Shown here: positions 1-8,671 of the stretch, piece after piece
Layout: each line of letters opens with the position of its first letter
How positions within the stretch are numbered: the stretch's first letter is position 1
Origin: Herbaspirillum sp. meg3
GTDB taxonomy: Bacteria; Pseudomonadota; Gammaproteobacteria; Burkholderiales; Burkholderiaceae_D
Direction of reading: 5' to 3'
Assembly (NCBI RefSeq): GCF_002257565.1
Contig: NZ_CP022736.1
Coordinates: forward strand, 1,116,001-1,180,000
DNA length: 64,000 bases
Notes under the pieces: model-generated
Told to the model about the DNA's origin: nothing
What the model saw: the letters and a program-made list of their open reading frames with translations, nothing else
Database searches by the model: none
Translations under genes and position numbers: made by a program

Positions 1-891
1 CTGTCGGTGATGCACGGCCTGGTGCCGCCGCATCCGGGCCCGTTGCTGGCAATTGGCATCTTCGGCGCCGATATCGGCAAGACCATTTTCTACGGCCTCA
101 TCGTCGGCCTGCCGACCGTGATCATCGCCGGCCCGATGTTCGGCGCCTTTATCTCCAAGTATGTCGACATCAAGCCGTCGGATGAACTGATGGAACAACT
201 GGCGCGTGAACCGCAAACCAAGGAACTGCCGGGCTTCGCCATCACTCTGATCACGGTGTTGTCGCCGGTCTTCCTGATGTTGCTGAAAACCTTCGTCGAC
301 GTCACCTTGCCGGAAGGCAGCGCCATGCGCGACCTGATGGATTTCATCGGTAACCCGATCGTGGCCTTGCTGGCGGCGCTGCTGCTGTCGCTGTACACTT
401 TTGGCGTGGCGCGCGGTTTTACGCGTCAGCAAGTGTTGAAGTTCGTGGATCAAAGTCTGGCCCCGACTGCAGCCATCGTACTGATCATCGGTGCAGGCGG
501 CGGTTTCAAGCAGATGCTGGTCAATAGCGGCGTCGGTACGGCAATCGGTCAACTGGCGGTGCATGCGCAGATCTCGCCGTTGCTGCTGGCCTGGTTCGTG
601 GCGGGTGTGATTCGTGTGGCGACCGGTTCGGCAACGGTGGCGACCATCACCGGTGCAGGCATCGTGGCGCCGCTGGTCGCACTGATCCCCGGCACCAATC
701 GTGAGCTGCTGGTGCTGGCCACCGGCGCCGGATCGCTGATTCTGTCGCACGTCAACGATGCAGGCTTCTGGCTGGTCAAGGAATACTTCAACATGAGCGT
801 CGGCGAAACATTCAAGACCTGGACGGCGATGGAGACCATCATCTCGGTGGTGGCGCTGGCCTTCATCATGTTGCTTAATTACATCGTGTAA
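1..891 (+). CDS. gntP: GntP-family gluconate permease (C-terminal part)
   Basis: The last 296 residues of an inner-membrane gluconate/idonate:H+ symporter are present; the start lies before the window. The typical GntP family stretch HPGPL is near the beginning, followed by repeated hydrophobic helices, and the protein ends in a final helix (VVALAFIMLLNYIV). GntP members are about 450 residues, so about one third is missing. Conserved late motifs ATGAGSLILSHVNDAGFW are present, as in the family. It sits 40 bp before a sugar-acid kinase and two gluconate/idonate dehydrogenases in the same direction, which supports uptake of gluconate, 5-ketogluconate or idonate. Which of these it prefers cannot be read from sequence. 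Confidence 0.92.
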   Translation: MSVMHGLVPPHPGPLLAIGIFGADIGKTIFYGLIVGLPTVIIAGPMFGAFISKYVDIKPSDELMEQLAREPQTKELPGFAITLITVLSPVFLMLLKTFVDVTLPEGSAMRDLMDFIGNPIVALLAALLLSLYTFGVARGFTRQQVLKFVDQSLAPTAAIVLIIGAGGGFKQMLVNSGVGTAIGQLAVHAQISPLLLAWFVAGVIRVATGSATVATITGAGIVAPLVALIPGTNRELLVLATGAGSLILSHVNDAGFWLVKEYFNMSVGETFKTWTAMETIISVVALAFIMLLNYIV

Positions 892-931
892 GCACACCCG
901 CGTTTTCACGATCGCAGTAAAGGAAATACTC

Positions 932-2470
932 ATGTCGCACTTCATGCTCGGCGTCGATATCGGCACCACCAGCACCAAAACTGTCGTGTTCACGTTGGAC
1001 GGCCAGGTCGTTGCCCAGCATGCAGTCGAATACCCCTTGCTCTGCACCGTGCCCGGCATGGCGGAGCAGGACCCCTTGCAGATTTACGATGCCGTGCTGG
1101 CGTCCATCGGCCAGGCCGTGAAAGCGGCTAAAGCCAGCGCAGGCGAGATCGCGCTGGTGTCCTTCAGCGCTGCAATGCATAGCGTCATCGCCATCGGCAA
1201 GGACAATCAGCCGCTCACCAACAGCATCACCTGGGCCGACAACCGCGCCAGCCTGTGGGCGCGCCGCATCCGTGAAGAGCATGGCGGCCAGGCCATCTAT
1301 CAGCGCACCGGTACGCCGATCCATCCGATGTCGCCGCTGTGCAAGCTGATGTGGCTGCGTTACGACCATGCCGATATCTTTGCCCGCGCCGAACGTTTCG
1401 TCGGCGTGAAGGAATACGTGTTTTTCCGTTTGTTCGGCCGCTGGCTGGTGGACTACTCGATTGCCTCCGCGACCGGCCTGTTCAACCTGCAGGAACTGAA
1501 TTGGGACAAGGGCGCGCTGGCTTTGATCGGCATCGACGCCGCGCAGTTGTCCGAACCGGTACCGACCACACATCACATCGCCGGATTGCCGTCTGATGTC
1601 GCCGCGCAACTGGGGTTGAACACCGACACGCCATTCGTCCTCGGCGCCAATGACGGCGTGCTGTCCAATCTTGGCGTCAACGCCATCCATCCAGGCCAGG
1701 TCGCAGTGACCATCGGTACCTCCGGCGCGATGCGTACCGTCATCGACCGGCCGATGACCGATCCTTCCGGCCGTACGTTCTGTTATGCGCTTACCCAAAA
1801 GCACTGGGTCGTCGGCGGCCCGGTCAACAATGGCGGCAATATTTTCCACTGGGTGCGCGACGAACTGGCGACTGCGGAAGCCGAAGCGGCACGCAAGGCC
1901 GGTGTCGATCCTTATGACGCCTTGACCGACATCGCTGAAAAAGTATCGCCCGGCGCCGAAGGCCTGCTGTTCCATCCCTACATGGCAGGTGAACGCGCGC
2001 CGCTGTGGAATGCCGACCTGCGTGGTTCCTTCTTCGGCCTGGCCTTGCATCACCGCAAGGAACACATGATCCGCGCCGCGCTGGAAGGCGTGATCTTCAA
2101 TCTCTACACCATCCTGCCGGCGGTCGAAGATCTCATCGGCCCGACCCAGCGCATGATGGCCACGGGCGGTTTTGCGCGCTCGGCCTTGTGGCGTCAGATG
2201 ATGGCCGATATTTTCAACCGCGAAGTCGTGGTGCCGCAAAGCGTCGAATCCTCTTGCCTGGGCGCCGCCGTACTCGGCCTGTTTGCGCTGGGCATGATCC
2301 GTTCGCTGGATGTGATTTCCGACATGGTCGGCTCGACCAACCGTCATGTACCGATAGAGAAAAACGTGGCGATCTACGAACGCCTGCGTCCGATTTTCCT
2401 GTCGATTCCGAACAAGCTGGCCGACGAATACCGGGCCTTGTCCGAGTTTCAGCGCTTGAGCGTGAAATAA
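932..2470 (+). CDS. gntK: FGGY-family gluconokinase
   Basis: A 512-residue sugar-acid kinase of the FGGY (xylulokinase-like) fold, predicted to phosphorylate gluconate to 6-phosphogluconate in the cytoplasm. The ATP-binding phosphate-1 motif VDIGTTSTK is at residues 8-16, the second nucleotide motif TIGTSGAMR is near residue 260, and an adenosine-type ATGGFARSALWRQ motif lies near residue 410. Length fits FGGY kinases (about 500) and not the short GntK of enterics. The start is preceded by AAAGGAAA. Operon position after GntP and before gluconate dehydrogenases supports gluconate over xylulose, but the exact sugar acid is inferred from context. Confidence 0.9.
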   Translation: MSHFMLGVDIGTTSTKTVVFTLDGQVVAQHAVEYPLLCTVPGMAEQDPLQIYDAVLASIGQAVKAAKASAGEIALVSFSAAMHSVIAIGKDNQPLTNSITWADNRASLWARRIREEHGGQAIYQRTGTPIHPMSPLCKLMWLRYDHADIFARAERFVGVKEYVFFRLFGRWLVDYSIASATGLFNLQELNWDKGALALIGIDAAQLSEPVPTTHHIAGLPSDVAAQLGLNTDTPFVLGANDGVLSNLGVNAIHPGQVAVTIGTSGAMRTVIDRPMTDPSGRTFCYALTQKHWVVGGPVNNGGNIFHWVRDELATAEAEAARKAGVDPYDALTDIAEKVSPGAEGLLFHPYMAGERAPLWNADLRGSFFGLALHHRKEHMIRAALEGVIFNLYTILPAVEDLIGPTQRMMATGGFARSALWRQMMADIFNREVVVPQSVESSCLGAAVLGLFALGMIRSLDVISDMVGSTNRHVPIEKNVAIYERLRPIFLSIPNKLADEYRALSEFQRLSVK

Positions 2471-2519
2471 ATAACAACACAGAAACAGCACCACAGTACA
2501 ACGCAAACAAGGAGACAGA

Positions 2520-3305
2520 ATGAGCGCAACACTACCCGCAGGTCTGCAGAGTTTTTCACTGACCGGCAAACTGGCATTGATCACCGGCTCCAGCGGCGGC
2601 ATTGGTCTGGCGCTGGCGCGCGGCCTGGCCGCTGCGGGCGCATCCATCGTGCTCAACGGCCGCGACGCCGCCAAGCTGGCCGGCGTTGCCGCGAAGTTGC
2701 GCGAAGAGGGCTATACCATCCACGAGTCTTCATTCGACGCGACCTCGTCGGCATCGGTGGAAGCGGCAGTAGCGAAGATTGAAGCCGATATCGGTCCGAT
2801 CGAAATCCTGTTCAACAACGCAGGCATTCAACGCCGCGCGCCGCTGGAAGACTTCAAGGAATCCGACTGGAACGACCTGATCAGCACCAACCTCAACAGC
2901 GTCTTCTTTACCGCCAAGGCAGTCGCACAAGGCATGATCAAACGCGGCCGCGGCAAGATCATCAACGTTTGCTCGGTGCAGAGTGAACTGGGCCGTCCGA
3001 ACATCGCGCCATACACTGCCACCAAAGGCGCAGTGAAAATGTTCACCAAAGGCATGGCGATCGACTGGGGCAAATACGGCCTGCAAGTCAACGGTCTTGG
3101 TCCCGGCTATTTCAAGACCGAGATGAACATGGCGCTGGTCGCCGATGAAAAATTCTCCGAGTGGCTGATCGGCCGCACGCCCTCACGCCGTTGGGGCGAT
3201 GTCGAAGATCTGGTCGGCGCGGCGGTATTCCTTTCCAGCGACGCCTCGAAATTCGTCAACGGCCACATCCTCTACGTCGACGGCGGCGTAACGGCAACCT
3301 TATAA
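2520..3305 (+). CDS. idnO: SDR-family gluconate 5-dehydrogenase
   Basis: A 261-residue short-chain dehydrogenase/reductase, predicted to interconvert gluconate and 5-ketogluconate with NAD(P)H. The Rossmann motif TGSSGGIG is at residues 22-29, NNAG at 99-102, and the catalytic residues are Ser152, Tyr165 and Lys169 (YTATK). The late GPGYFKTEMN segment is typical of the Gno/IdnO branch. The ribosome site AAGGAGACAGA directly precedes the ATG. It is the third gene of the gluconate operon, 49 bp after the kinase and 16 bp before idonate dehydrogenase, the same neighbours as in the enteric idn pathway. Confidence 0.88.
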   Translation: MSATLPAGLQSFSLTGKLALITGSSGGIGLALARGLAAAGASIVLNGRDAAKLAGVAAKLREEGYTIHESSFDATSSASVEAAVAKIEADIGPIEILFNNAGIQRRAPLEDFKESDWNDLISTNLNSVFFTAKAVAQGMIKRGRGKIINVCSVQSELGRPNIAPYTATKGAVKMFTKGMAIDWGKYGLQVNGLGPGYFKTEMNMALVADEKFSEWLIGRTPSRRWGDVEDLVGAAVFLSSDASKFVNGHILYVDGGVTATL

Positions 3306-3321
3306 AAACAAGGACAACATC

Positions 3322-4359
3322 ATGCAACAAGGCATCGTCATCCACGCGCCGCACGATTTGCGCGTACAGGAACTGGAAACCGCTGAACTGCAACCGCACC
3401 AGCTCAAGGTCAAGGTTAAAGCCGGCGGCATTTGCGGTTCAGACCTGCACTACTATCACAACGGCGGCTTCGGTACGGTGCGCATCAAAGAGCCTATGGT
3501 GCTCGGCCACGAAGTCTCCGGCGTGATCGCCGAAACCGGCTCGGCCATTGGCGACATCAAGCCGGGCACGCGTATTTCCATCAGCCCAAGCAATCCTTGC
3601 GGCCTCTGCAAATACTGCCAGGAAGGCAAACACAATCACTGCCTTGACATGCGTTTCTACGGTAGCGCGATGCGCATGCCGCACGTGCAGGGCGCTTTCC
3701 GTCAGGAGATCATCATCGAGCGTGCACAGGCGCACGTCGTCGCCGATCACGTCACCGATGGCGAAGCCGCCATGGCAGAGCCATTGTCAGTCGCGTTGCA
3801 CGCCGTGCGCCGCGCCGGCCCCTTGTTCGGCAAGCGCGTATTGGTCACCGGCTGTGGTCCGATCGGCGCGTTGACCGTGATCGCCGCACGCCGCGCAGGC
3901 GCCTTGCAGATCGTTGTTACTGATGTCGCCAAGATGCCGCTGGAAAGCGCGCTCAAAGTCGGCGCCGATCAAGCCATCAACGTCGTCCAGGATGCCGATG
4001 CACTCAAGGCTTTCACGCAAGACAAGGGCACCTTCGATGTGCTGTTCGAAGCCAGCGGCAACGAGCAGGCTTTGCGTGGTGCGCTCGATACGTTGCGTCC
4101 GGGTGCGGTGATCGTGCAGGTCGGCCTGGGCGGCGATATCAACTTCCCGGCGAACCTGTTGGTGGGTAAAGAACTGGAATGGCGTGGCGCCTTCCGCTTT
4201 CACGAAGAGTTCGCGCTGGCAGTCGAATTGATGAACAAGAAGCTGGTCGACGTGAAGCCGCTGATCTCGGCAACCTACCCGTTCGAAAAATCCGTGGAAG
4301 CGTTTGAGATTGCAGGCGACCGCTCGAAGATGATGAAGGTGCAGTTGAGCTTCGATTGA
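3322..4359 (+). CDS. idnD: L-idonate 5-dehydrogenase (zinc MDR)
   Basis: A 345-residue medium-chain zinc dehydrogenase, predicted to oxidise L-idonate to 5-ketogluconate. Catalytic zinc ligands are Cys38 (GGICGSD) and the His63-Glu64 pair (GHE). The structural zinc site is Cys93, Cys96, Cys99 and Cys107. The NAD-binding motif VTGCGPIGAL follows near residue 174. The pattern matches IdnD/sorbitol dehydrogenase relatives, and the substrate is assigned from the adjoining gluconate 5-dehydrogenase, kinase and permease. It closes the operon, with a strong bidirectional terminator 50 bp downstream. A threonine or sorbitol dehydrogenase role is possible but fits the context less well. Confidence 0.87.
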   Translation: MQQGIVIHAPHDLRVQELETAELQPHQLKVKVKAGGICGSDLHYYHNGGFGTVRIKEPMVLGHEVSGVIAETGSAIGDIKPGTRISISPSNPCGLCKYCQEGKHNHCLDMRFYGSAMRMPHVQGAFRQEIIIERAQAHVVADHVTDGEAAMAEPLSVALHAVRRAGPLFGKRVLVTGCGPIGALTVIAARRAGALQIVVTDVAKMPLESALKVGADQAINVVQDADALKAFTQDKGTFDVLFEASGNEQALRGALDTLRPGAVIVQVGLGGDINFPANLLVGKELEWRGAFRFHEEFALAVELMNKKLVDVKPLISATYPFEKSVEAFEIAGDRSKMMKVQLSFD

Positions 4360-4409
4360 ACTTTGATTCAACTTCGACTTAACTTCAATCCAGCAGCATC
4401 AATGGAATA

Positions 4410-4437
4410 AAAAAGGCGCTCAATTGAGCGCCTTTTT
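4410..4437. terminator. Bidirectional intrinsic terminator
   Basis: A perfect 28-base palindrome: an A5 tract, a GGCGCTCAA/TTGAGCGCC stem and a T5 tract. It lies between the convergent idnD and symporter genes and has a U-tract in both directions, so it can end both transcripts. Confidence 0.9.
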
Positions 4438-4460
4438 CTATTGCGGGCATGGCTGCTAGA

Positions 4461-5963
4461 TCAGTGCTTCAATGCTGGTGCTTTCGCCCCGCCCTTGCCA
4501 AACACCAACTGAACGACGACTGCCACCACGATATTGATCGCCAGCGCAATCAGACCGGTGTACATGGAGTACGAATCAGCCCCGATGTGGAAGGTATGCA
4601 CCGGCTTGATGCCATCCGCATACGCCAGCCAGCTGCCGCCGATGATACCGACCGCCCAGCCGGTCAGCAGCGCGTTGGCGCCAAACCAGCCGATGAACAA
4701 ACCGAACACCAGCGCCGGGAAAGTTTGCAGAATCCACACGCCGCCCAGCAACTGCAGATCAAGCGCAAACTTGGTCGGCAGGAACAGGATGAACACCAGC
4801 GCGCCGAACTTCACCACCAGCGACACCATCTTGGCGACCTTGGCTTCGCCTTCGGCCGACACGTTCGGATTCACGTACGGCTTCCAGAAGTTACGCGTGA
4901 ACAGATTGGCCGCACCAATCGACATCACCGCCGCCGGCACCAGCGCACCGATGGCAATGGCCGCGAACGCAAAGCCACTGAACCAGCTCGGGAACATGGC
5001 ATTGAACAGCGCAGGAACGATGTCATTGTTCACTTCGACCTTGACGCCCGCCGCGTAAGCCATATAGCCCAGCAGCGCGATCAGACCCAGCAGCACCGTG
5101 TACGCAGGCAGGAACACAGCGTTCTTGCGGATCGTGTCAGCACTCTTGGCCGCAAAGATGCCGGTCAGGGTATGCGGATACATGAAGGCCGCCATCGCCG
5201 ACCCCAGCGCCAGTGTCGCAAACGGCAGGAACTGTGCAGGCTTCAACGTCAGACCGGTCATGCCGCCCTTGGCCGCAAACGCCTCACGTGCCGAGTTGAA
5301 CACGATGCCATAGCCGCCCAGCTTCATCGGCACCAGCACCACCGCCACCAGCACCACGATGTAAATCATCAGATCCTTGACGAAGGCAATCAGTGCAGGC
5401 GCGCGCAGGCCGGCCGAATAGGTGTACAGCGCCAGAATCACGAAAGCCGCCAACAGAGGCAATTCACCGGTAACCCCGAGCGCCTTGATCACGACTTCCA
5501 TCCCGATCAGTTGCAGCGCGATATAAGGCATGGTCGCCACGACGCCGGTCAGGGCAATGGCCAGCTCCAGCTTGCGCGACTTGTAGCGGCCGAACACCAC
5601 GTCGGCAGCGGTGACGTGACCGGCCTTGTGTGCAGCGTGCCACAGCTTGGGCATGATCAGGAACACGATCGGATAGACCAGAATCGTGTACGGCAGCGCG
5701 AAGAAGCCGTAAGCACCGACCGCATACACCAGCGCCGGCACCGCGATCACGGTATAGGCAGTGTAGAAGTCACCGCCGACCAGAAACCAGGTAATCCAGG
5801 TGCCGAAGTTACGGCCGCCCAGACCCCATTCGTCGAGGTGAGCGCCCTTGTTGGAGGAGCCGCCGCTTTGCCAGCGCGAGGCCCAGAAGCCCATGACGGT
5901 GACCAGCGCAAAGAAGAAGATGAAGACGCCGAGGGCAGTCCAGTTGATGGAAGAGGAATTCAT
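4461..5963 (-). CDS. mctP: Sodium:solute symporter, MctP-like monocarboxylate transporter
   Basis: A 500-residue SSS-family inner-membrane symporter with about 13 hydrophobic helices. The early segment GGRNFGTWITWFLVGGDFYTAYT and the AALVPAAVMSIGAANLFTRNF region are typical of the MctP branch, which takes up lactate, pyruvate, propionate and related monocarboxylates. The start is the ATG whose first bases overlap the stop of the preceding DUF3311 gene (TAATG), so the two are translationally coupled. A DUF3311 partner directly upstream is the usual arrangement for this branch in proteobacteria. The substrate is inferred from the family only. Confidence 0.85.
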   Translation of the reverse strand: MNSSSINWTALGVFIFFFALVTVMGFWASRWQSGGSSNKGAHLDEWGLGGRNFGTWITWFLVGGDFYTAYTVIAVPALVYAVGAYGFFALPYTILVYPIVFLIMPKLWHAAHKAGHVTAADVVFGRYKSRKLELAIALTGVVATMPYIALQLIGMEVVIKALGVTGELPLLAAFVILALYTYSAGLRAPALIAFVKDLMIYIVVLVAVVLVPMKLGGYGIVFNSAREAFAAKGGMTGLTLKPAQFLPFATLALGSAMAAFMYPHTLTGIFAAKSADTIRKNAVFLPAYTVLLGLIALLGYMAYAAGVKVEVNNDIVPALFNAMFPSWFSGFAFAAIAIGALVPAAVMSIGAANLFTRNFWKPYVNPNVSAEGEAKVAKMVSLVVKFGALVFILFLPTKFALDLQLLGGVWILQTFPALVFGLFIGWFGANALLTGWAVGIIGGSWLAYADGIKPVHTFHIGADSYSMYTGLIALAINIVVAVVVQLVFGKGGAKAPALKH

Positions 5964-6142
5964 TATTCGACTCCCTTCCTGAGACCGTCTTTATAGACGA
6001 TCCAGATGATTAATGCGGTGAGCGGAACCCACATGAACTGATACCAGTAGAAAAACGGAAAGCCGAACAGTGCGGGCAGTTCGTCGTTGTAAAACGGAAC
6101 CCACAATAGACCAATGAACGGCAACAGGAGTAAGAGCCGCAT
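5963..6142 (-). CDS. DUF3311 small membrane protein, symporter partner
   Basis: A 59-residue protein with two hydrophobic segments (LLLLLPFIGLLWVPFY and FYWYQFMWVPLTALIIWIVY) and a basic tail, matching the DUF3311 family found with SSS symporters. I place the start at the ATG opening MRLLLLLPF because GAGGA lies eight bases upstream. An upstream ATG would add a polar, non-conserved tail and would include this ribosome site inside the coding region. It overlaps the symporter start by one base and is probably an accessory subunit or assembly factor, though its role is not established. Confidence 0.85.
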   Translation of the reverse strand: MRLLLLLPFIGLLWVPFYNDELPALFGFPFFYWYQFMWVPLTALIIWIVYKDGLRKGVE

Positions 6143-6473
6143 AGAAGTTCTCCTCATACTTTTGGTGGAAGGATTGTTATTAAAATCGCAGCGCAATTAT
6201 AGTGAGAATCGTCGCGATCCGTTTGCGGCGCGGCATTTTTCAGTGACTTGTCAGGCTCTGAGAGCCGCCATGGGACTTGGTTTTCGAGGTGGAAGCGGTG
6301 ATGACTTGCTTTTGCGACGCAATAAATATCGCTGAATAAAAGGCTGCAAGCGATATTGAAAATAAGTCATTCGCGTTTTTGTCAGTGCATCGTCAGCTTG
6401 AAAAAAAAGCGCAAAAAAAGCCGCCGACCAAAATCAATGAAGTCAGCGGCCATCATCGTCAGGTTGAGATGTT
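6143..6473. other. Intergenic: promoter side of DUF3311-mctP and end of the AI-2E gene
   Basis: These 331 bases contain no convincing gene. The left part should hold the promoter of the minus-strand symporter operon, and the right part holds the terminator of the AI-2E family gene (6413-6450). Short frames here lack ribosome sites and protein-like composition. Confidence 0.6.
6413..6450 (-). terminator. Intrinsic terminator of the AI-2E family gene
   Basis: Reading the minus strand, GCCGCTGAC pairs with GTCGGCGGC (one G-U pair) across a 13-base loop and is followed by a run of seven T. It lies 24 bp after the stop of the permease gene. Confidence 0.85.
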
Positions 6474-8405
6474 TCAGCTGTTGTTGTTCAGGCCTGGCTT
6501 GTCATAGACGTGCAGGTTGCGCAGACAACTCTGCACTGCCTCCTCAAACGAATGCACCACCTCATGCGCGCCTTCGATGGCGTTGTCTTCCAACTGCAAT
6601 TGCTCAAACGGATTGGCGATCTGCAGCACCAGTTGTTTGACGTTCGGCAGGCGCTGTTTCATCTGGACCAATGCCGATTCGATCTGCGCCTGTTCCTTCA
6701 CCGGTTCGATGCTGACCAGGCAGAACATCGCGACAATGCCGGGTTTGACGTCGGGCGGTGGTGCGTCGCCTATTTCTTCCAGCGTGACATGACGGCCGTC
6801 CAGGTTTTGCTTGCGCAGGATGCGCACCAGGATTTCCGCCGCCAGCTCGTCACCCCCGGATCCGGCGCCGATACCCAGCACGATGGTGCCCGCCGGTACG
6901 TCGAAAGAACCTTGCGTGCCACCGATGATGGCTTCGCGGCGACGGCGCAGCTGGCGACCGATGTTGACGTCTTCCAGCATGGAGATGCGCGTGTATTGGC
7001 GCCACCACTTTGGATTTTCGCCGAGCGCTTCGATGACGGAGGCGATGGCGCTGCCGACCTTCAGTTGTTCGCTCTTGCTGATCGCGTTGGCGTCCAGATC
7101 CGCGCGCGCCAGATGCAGTGCCGGTACCACCACCGAATCGCAATACGCGGCAAAGGATTTGCGCTTGAGAATCTGGCGTGCGCTGGCGATGATTTCTTGT
7201 GTATCGCCGGAGAGGGCGCGCTGATAAAAATTCTGCGGCAGCGTCAGGGCGGGAATTTCTCCGAGCAGGATTTCAAACATGTTGAGCGCGCGGAAGTATC
7301 TGCCCGCCACCACCAGACACAAGGTCAGCGGTGTCGACAACACCAGTCCGACCGGGCCCCAGATCCAGCTCCAGAAAATCGCTGCAATCACGACCGACAA
7401 TGGCGACAGGCCGGTGGTGTGGCCGTAAAGCTTGGGTTCGACCAACTGAGCAAAAACGACCTCAATGACCAGAAAAAGCATCAGCGTCATGATCGCCAGC
7501 GACCAGCCCGGTGAAATCGCAGCGGCCAGCAAAGTCGCACAGAATGCGGCGATCCACACACCGACATAGGGGATAAAGCGCAGGATCGCCGCCATCGCGC
7601 CCCATAGCAAGGCCTGCGAAAGGCCGAGGATGCTTAACCCTATCCATACCAGCACGCCGACACCGATGTTGACGGCAAACTGCGATACGAAAAAGCGCGA
7701 CAGGCGTTCGCCGGCGTCATTGACCGCTACCGTCGTCGCGCGCAAGTCATTGCCGCCGGCCAGACGAATGAAGCGGTCGCGCAAGGCCTCGTGTTCCAGC
7801 AGGACAAAGATCAGCACGACAAAAACGATACCGGCGGTTTCCAGAGGGGCCCAGACTGACGACGCGATGCGCGTCAGCAATTGCAGCGGCTTTTGCGGCG
7901 GCGAGTGGATTTCCACAGGGATCGGCGTATTGCTGCCGGCACTCAATTTACCCAATCCACCGGATGTCGATGCAGGCGTCGTGCTCCTGGCTGTGCCGGC
8001 ATCTTTTTCGTCGGACAGGTTGTCGATCCAGCGTCCTGCCTGGCCGTTGAGTTCGCCCAGTTTTCCCAGTGTCAGATGATCGAGTACGGAGACCTTGCTG
8101 CGGATGGTATCGGCATACTGCGGCAGGCTGGCGCCGATGCGTACCACCTGCATGCCAATGATCAGGCCGACTGCCGCCAGGGACAATGCCAGTGTGACGA
8201 CAGCGACACCAACCGAAAGAGTCTGTCCCAGGCCGATCCGCCGCAGGCGATGAATGAAAGGCGTGATCAGCAGGCTGAGGATGATGGCGAGCGTGATCGG
8301 AATCAGGACATCGCGCCCAAAGTAGAGCAGGGCGAGTACGGTCGCCGTGCCGAGGATGCCGGCAACCTGATTGGATTGACGGCGGGGTTCTTGTTGACTC
8401 GACAA
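6474..8405 (-). CDS. AI-2E/PerM-family membrane protein with a long soluble C-terminal region
   Basis: A 643-residue protein. Residues about 20-370 form the AI-2E family (PF01594-type) permease: paired N-terminal helices, a periplasmic segment with a low-complexity STTPASTSGG stretch, and a helical core with RFIPYVGVWIA and FWSWIWGPVGLVLSTPLTLCLVVAGRY, which are family hallmarks. Typical members stop at about 350-380 residues. The extra 270 residues are soluble: a helical part (GDTQEIIASARQIL, then a PAL motif) followed by an alpha/beta part (GTIVLGIGAGSGGDELAAEILV). I think the tail resembles a cobalamin-binding fold without its ligand histidine. Transport of AI-2 itself is not implied; the family is diverse. 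It stands alone with its own terminator. Confidence 0.82.
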   Translation of the reverse strand: MSSQQEPRRQSNQVAGILGTATVLALLYFGRDVLIPITLAIILSLLITPFIHRLRRIGLGQTLSVGVAVVTLALSLAAVGLIIGMQVVRIGASLPQYADTIRSKVSVLDHLTLGKLGELNGQAGRWIDNLSDEKDAGTARSTTPASTSGGLGKLSAGSNTPIPVEIHSPPQKPLQLLTRIASSVWAPLETAGIVFVVLIFVLLEHEALRDRFIRLAGGNDLRATTVAVNDAGERLSRFFVSQFAVNIGVGVLVWIGLSILGLSQALLWGAMAAILRFIPYVGVWIAAFCATLLAAAISPGWSLAIMTLMLFLVIEVVFAQLVEPKLYGHTTGLSPLSVVIAAIFWSWIWGPVGLVLSTPLTLCLVVAGRYFRALNMFEILLGEIPALTLPQNFYQRALSGDTQEIIASARQILKRKSFAAYCDSVVVPALHLARADLDANAISKSEQLKVGSAIASVIEALGENPKWWRQYTRISMLEDVNIGRQLRRRREAIIGGTQGSFDVPAGTIVLGIGAGSGGDELAAEILVRILRKQNLDGRHVTLEEIGDAPPPDVKPGIVAMFCLVSIEPVKEQAQIESALVQMKQRLPNVKQLVLQIANPFEQLQLEDNAIEGAHEVVHSFEEAVQSCLRNLHVYDKPGLNNNS

Positions 8406-8671
8406 GGGAAGGCCTCAGGAATGATTAAAGTGACAAGACGGACGGATTGTAATGCAGCAGCGCTGCTACCCCTGCTCTGGTCGGCCAGTGGATACAGAAC
8501 CGCAGGGCTGCATTTTTCTTTTCTAACTTTATCATGCGTGGGCGACAAGTTTCCGGGCGGGTAGGCGGGTGCACGAGAAGGTTGAATGTGATTAAAGGTA
8601 TCGCTTGGATGGTTTTCAAAATATTATGCTGCTGAAATTACTTTCTATTTGCCCAATTTCGTTCAGAAACC

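Noticed and set aside
875..2674. Long open frame of about 600 codons on the minus strand over the gluconokinase gene
   Set aside because: It mirrors the codon periodicity of the plus-strand kinase, has His/Arg/Gln-rich composition and no family motif. The plus-strand protein has clear catalytic motifs.
4449..5996. Open frame of about 515 codons on the plus strand over the symporter gene
   Set aside because: Very rich in Arg, Gln and His, no membrane helices or motifs; it is the antisense of a confident SSS symporter.
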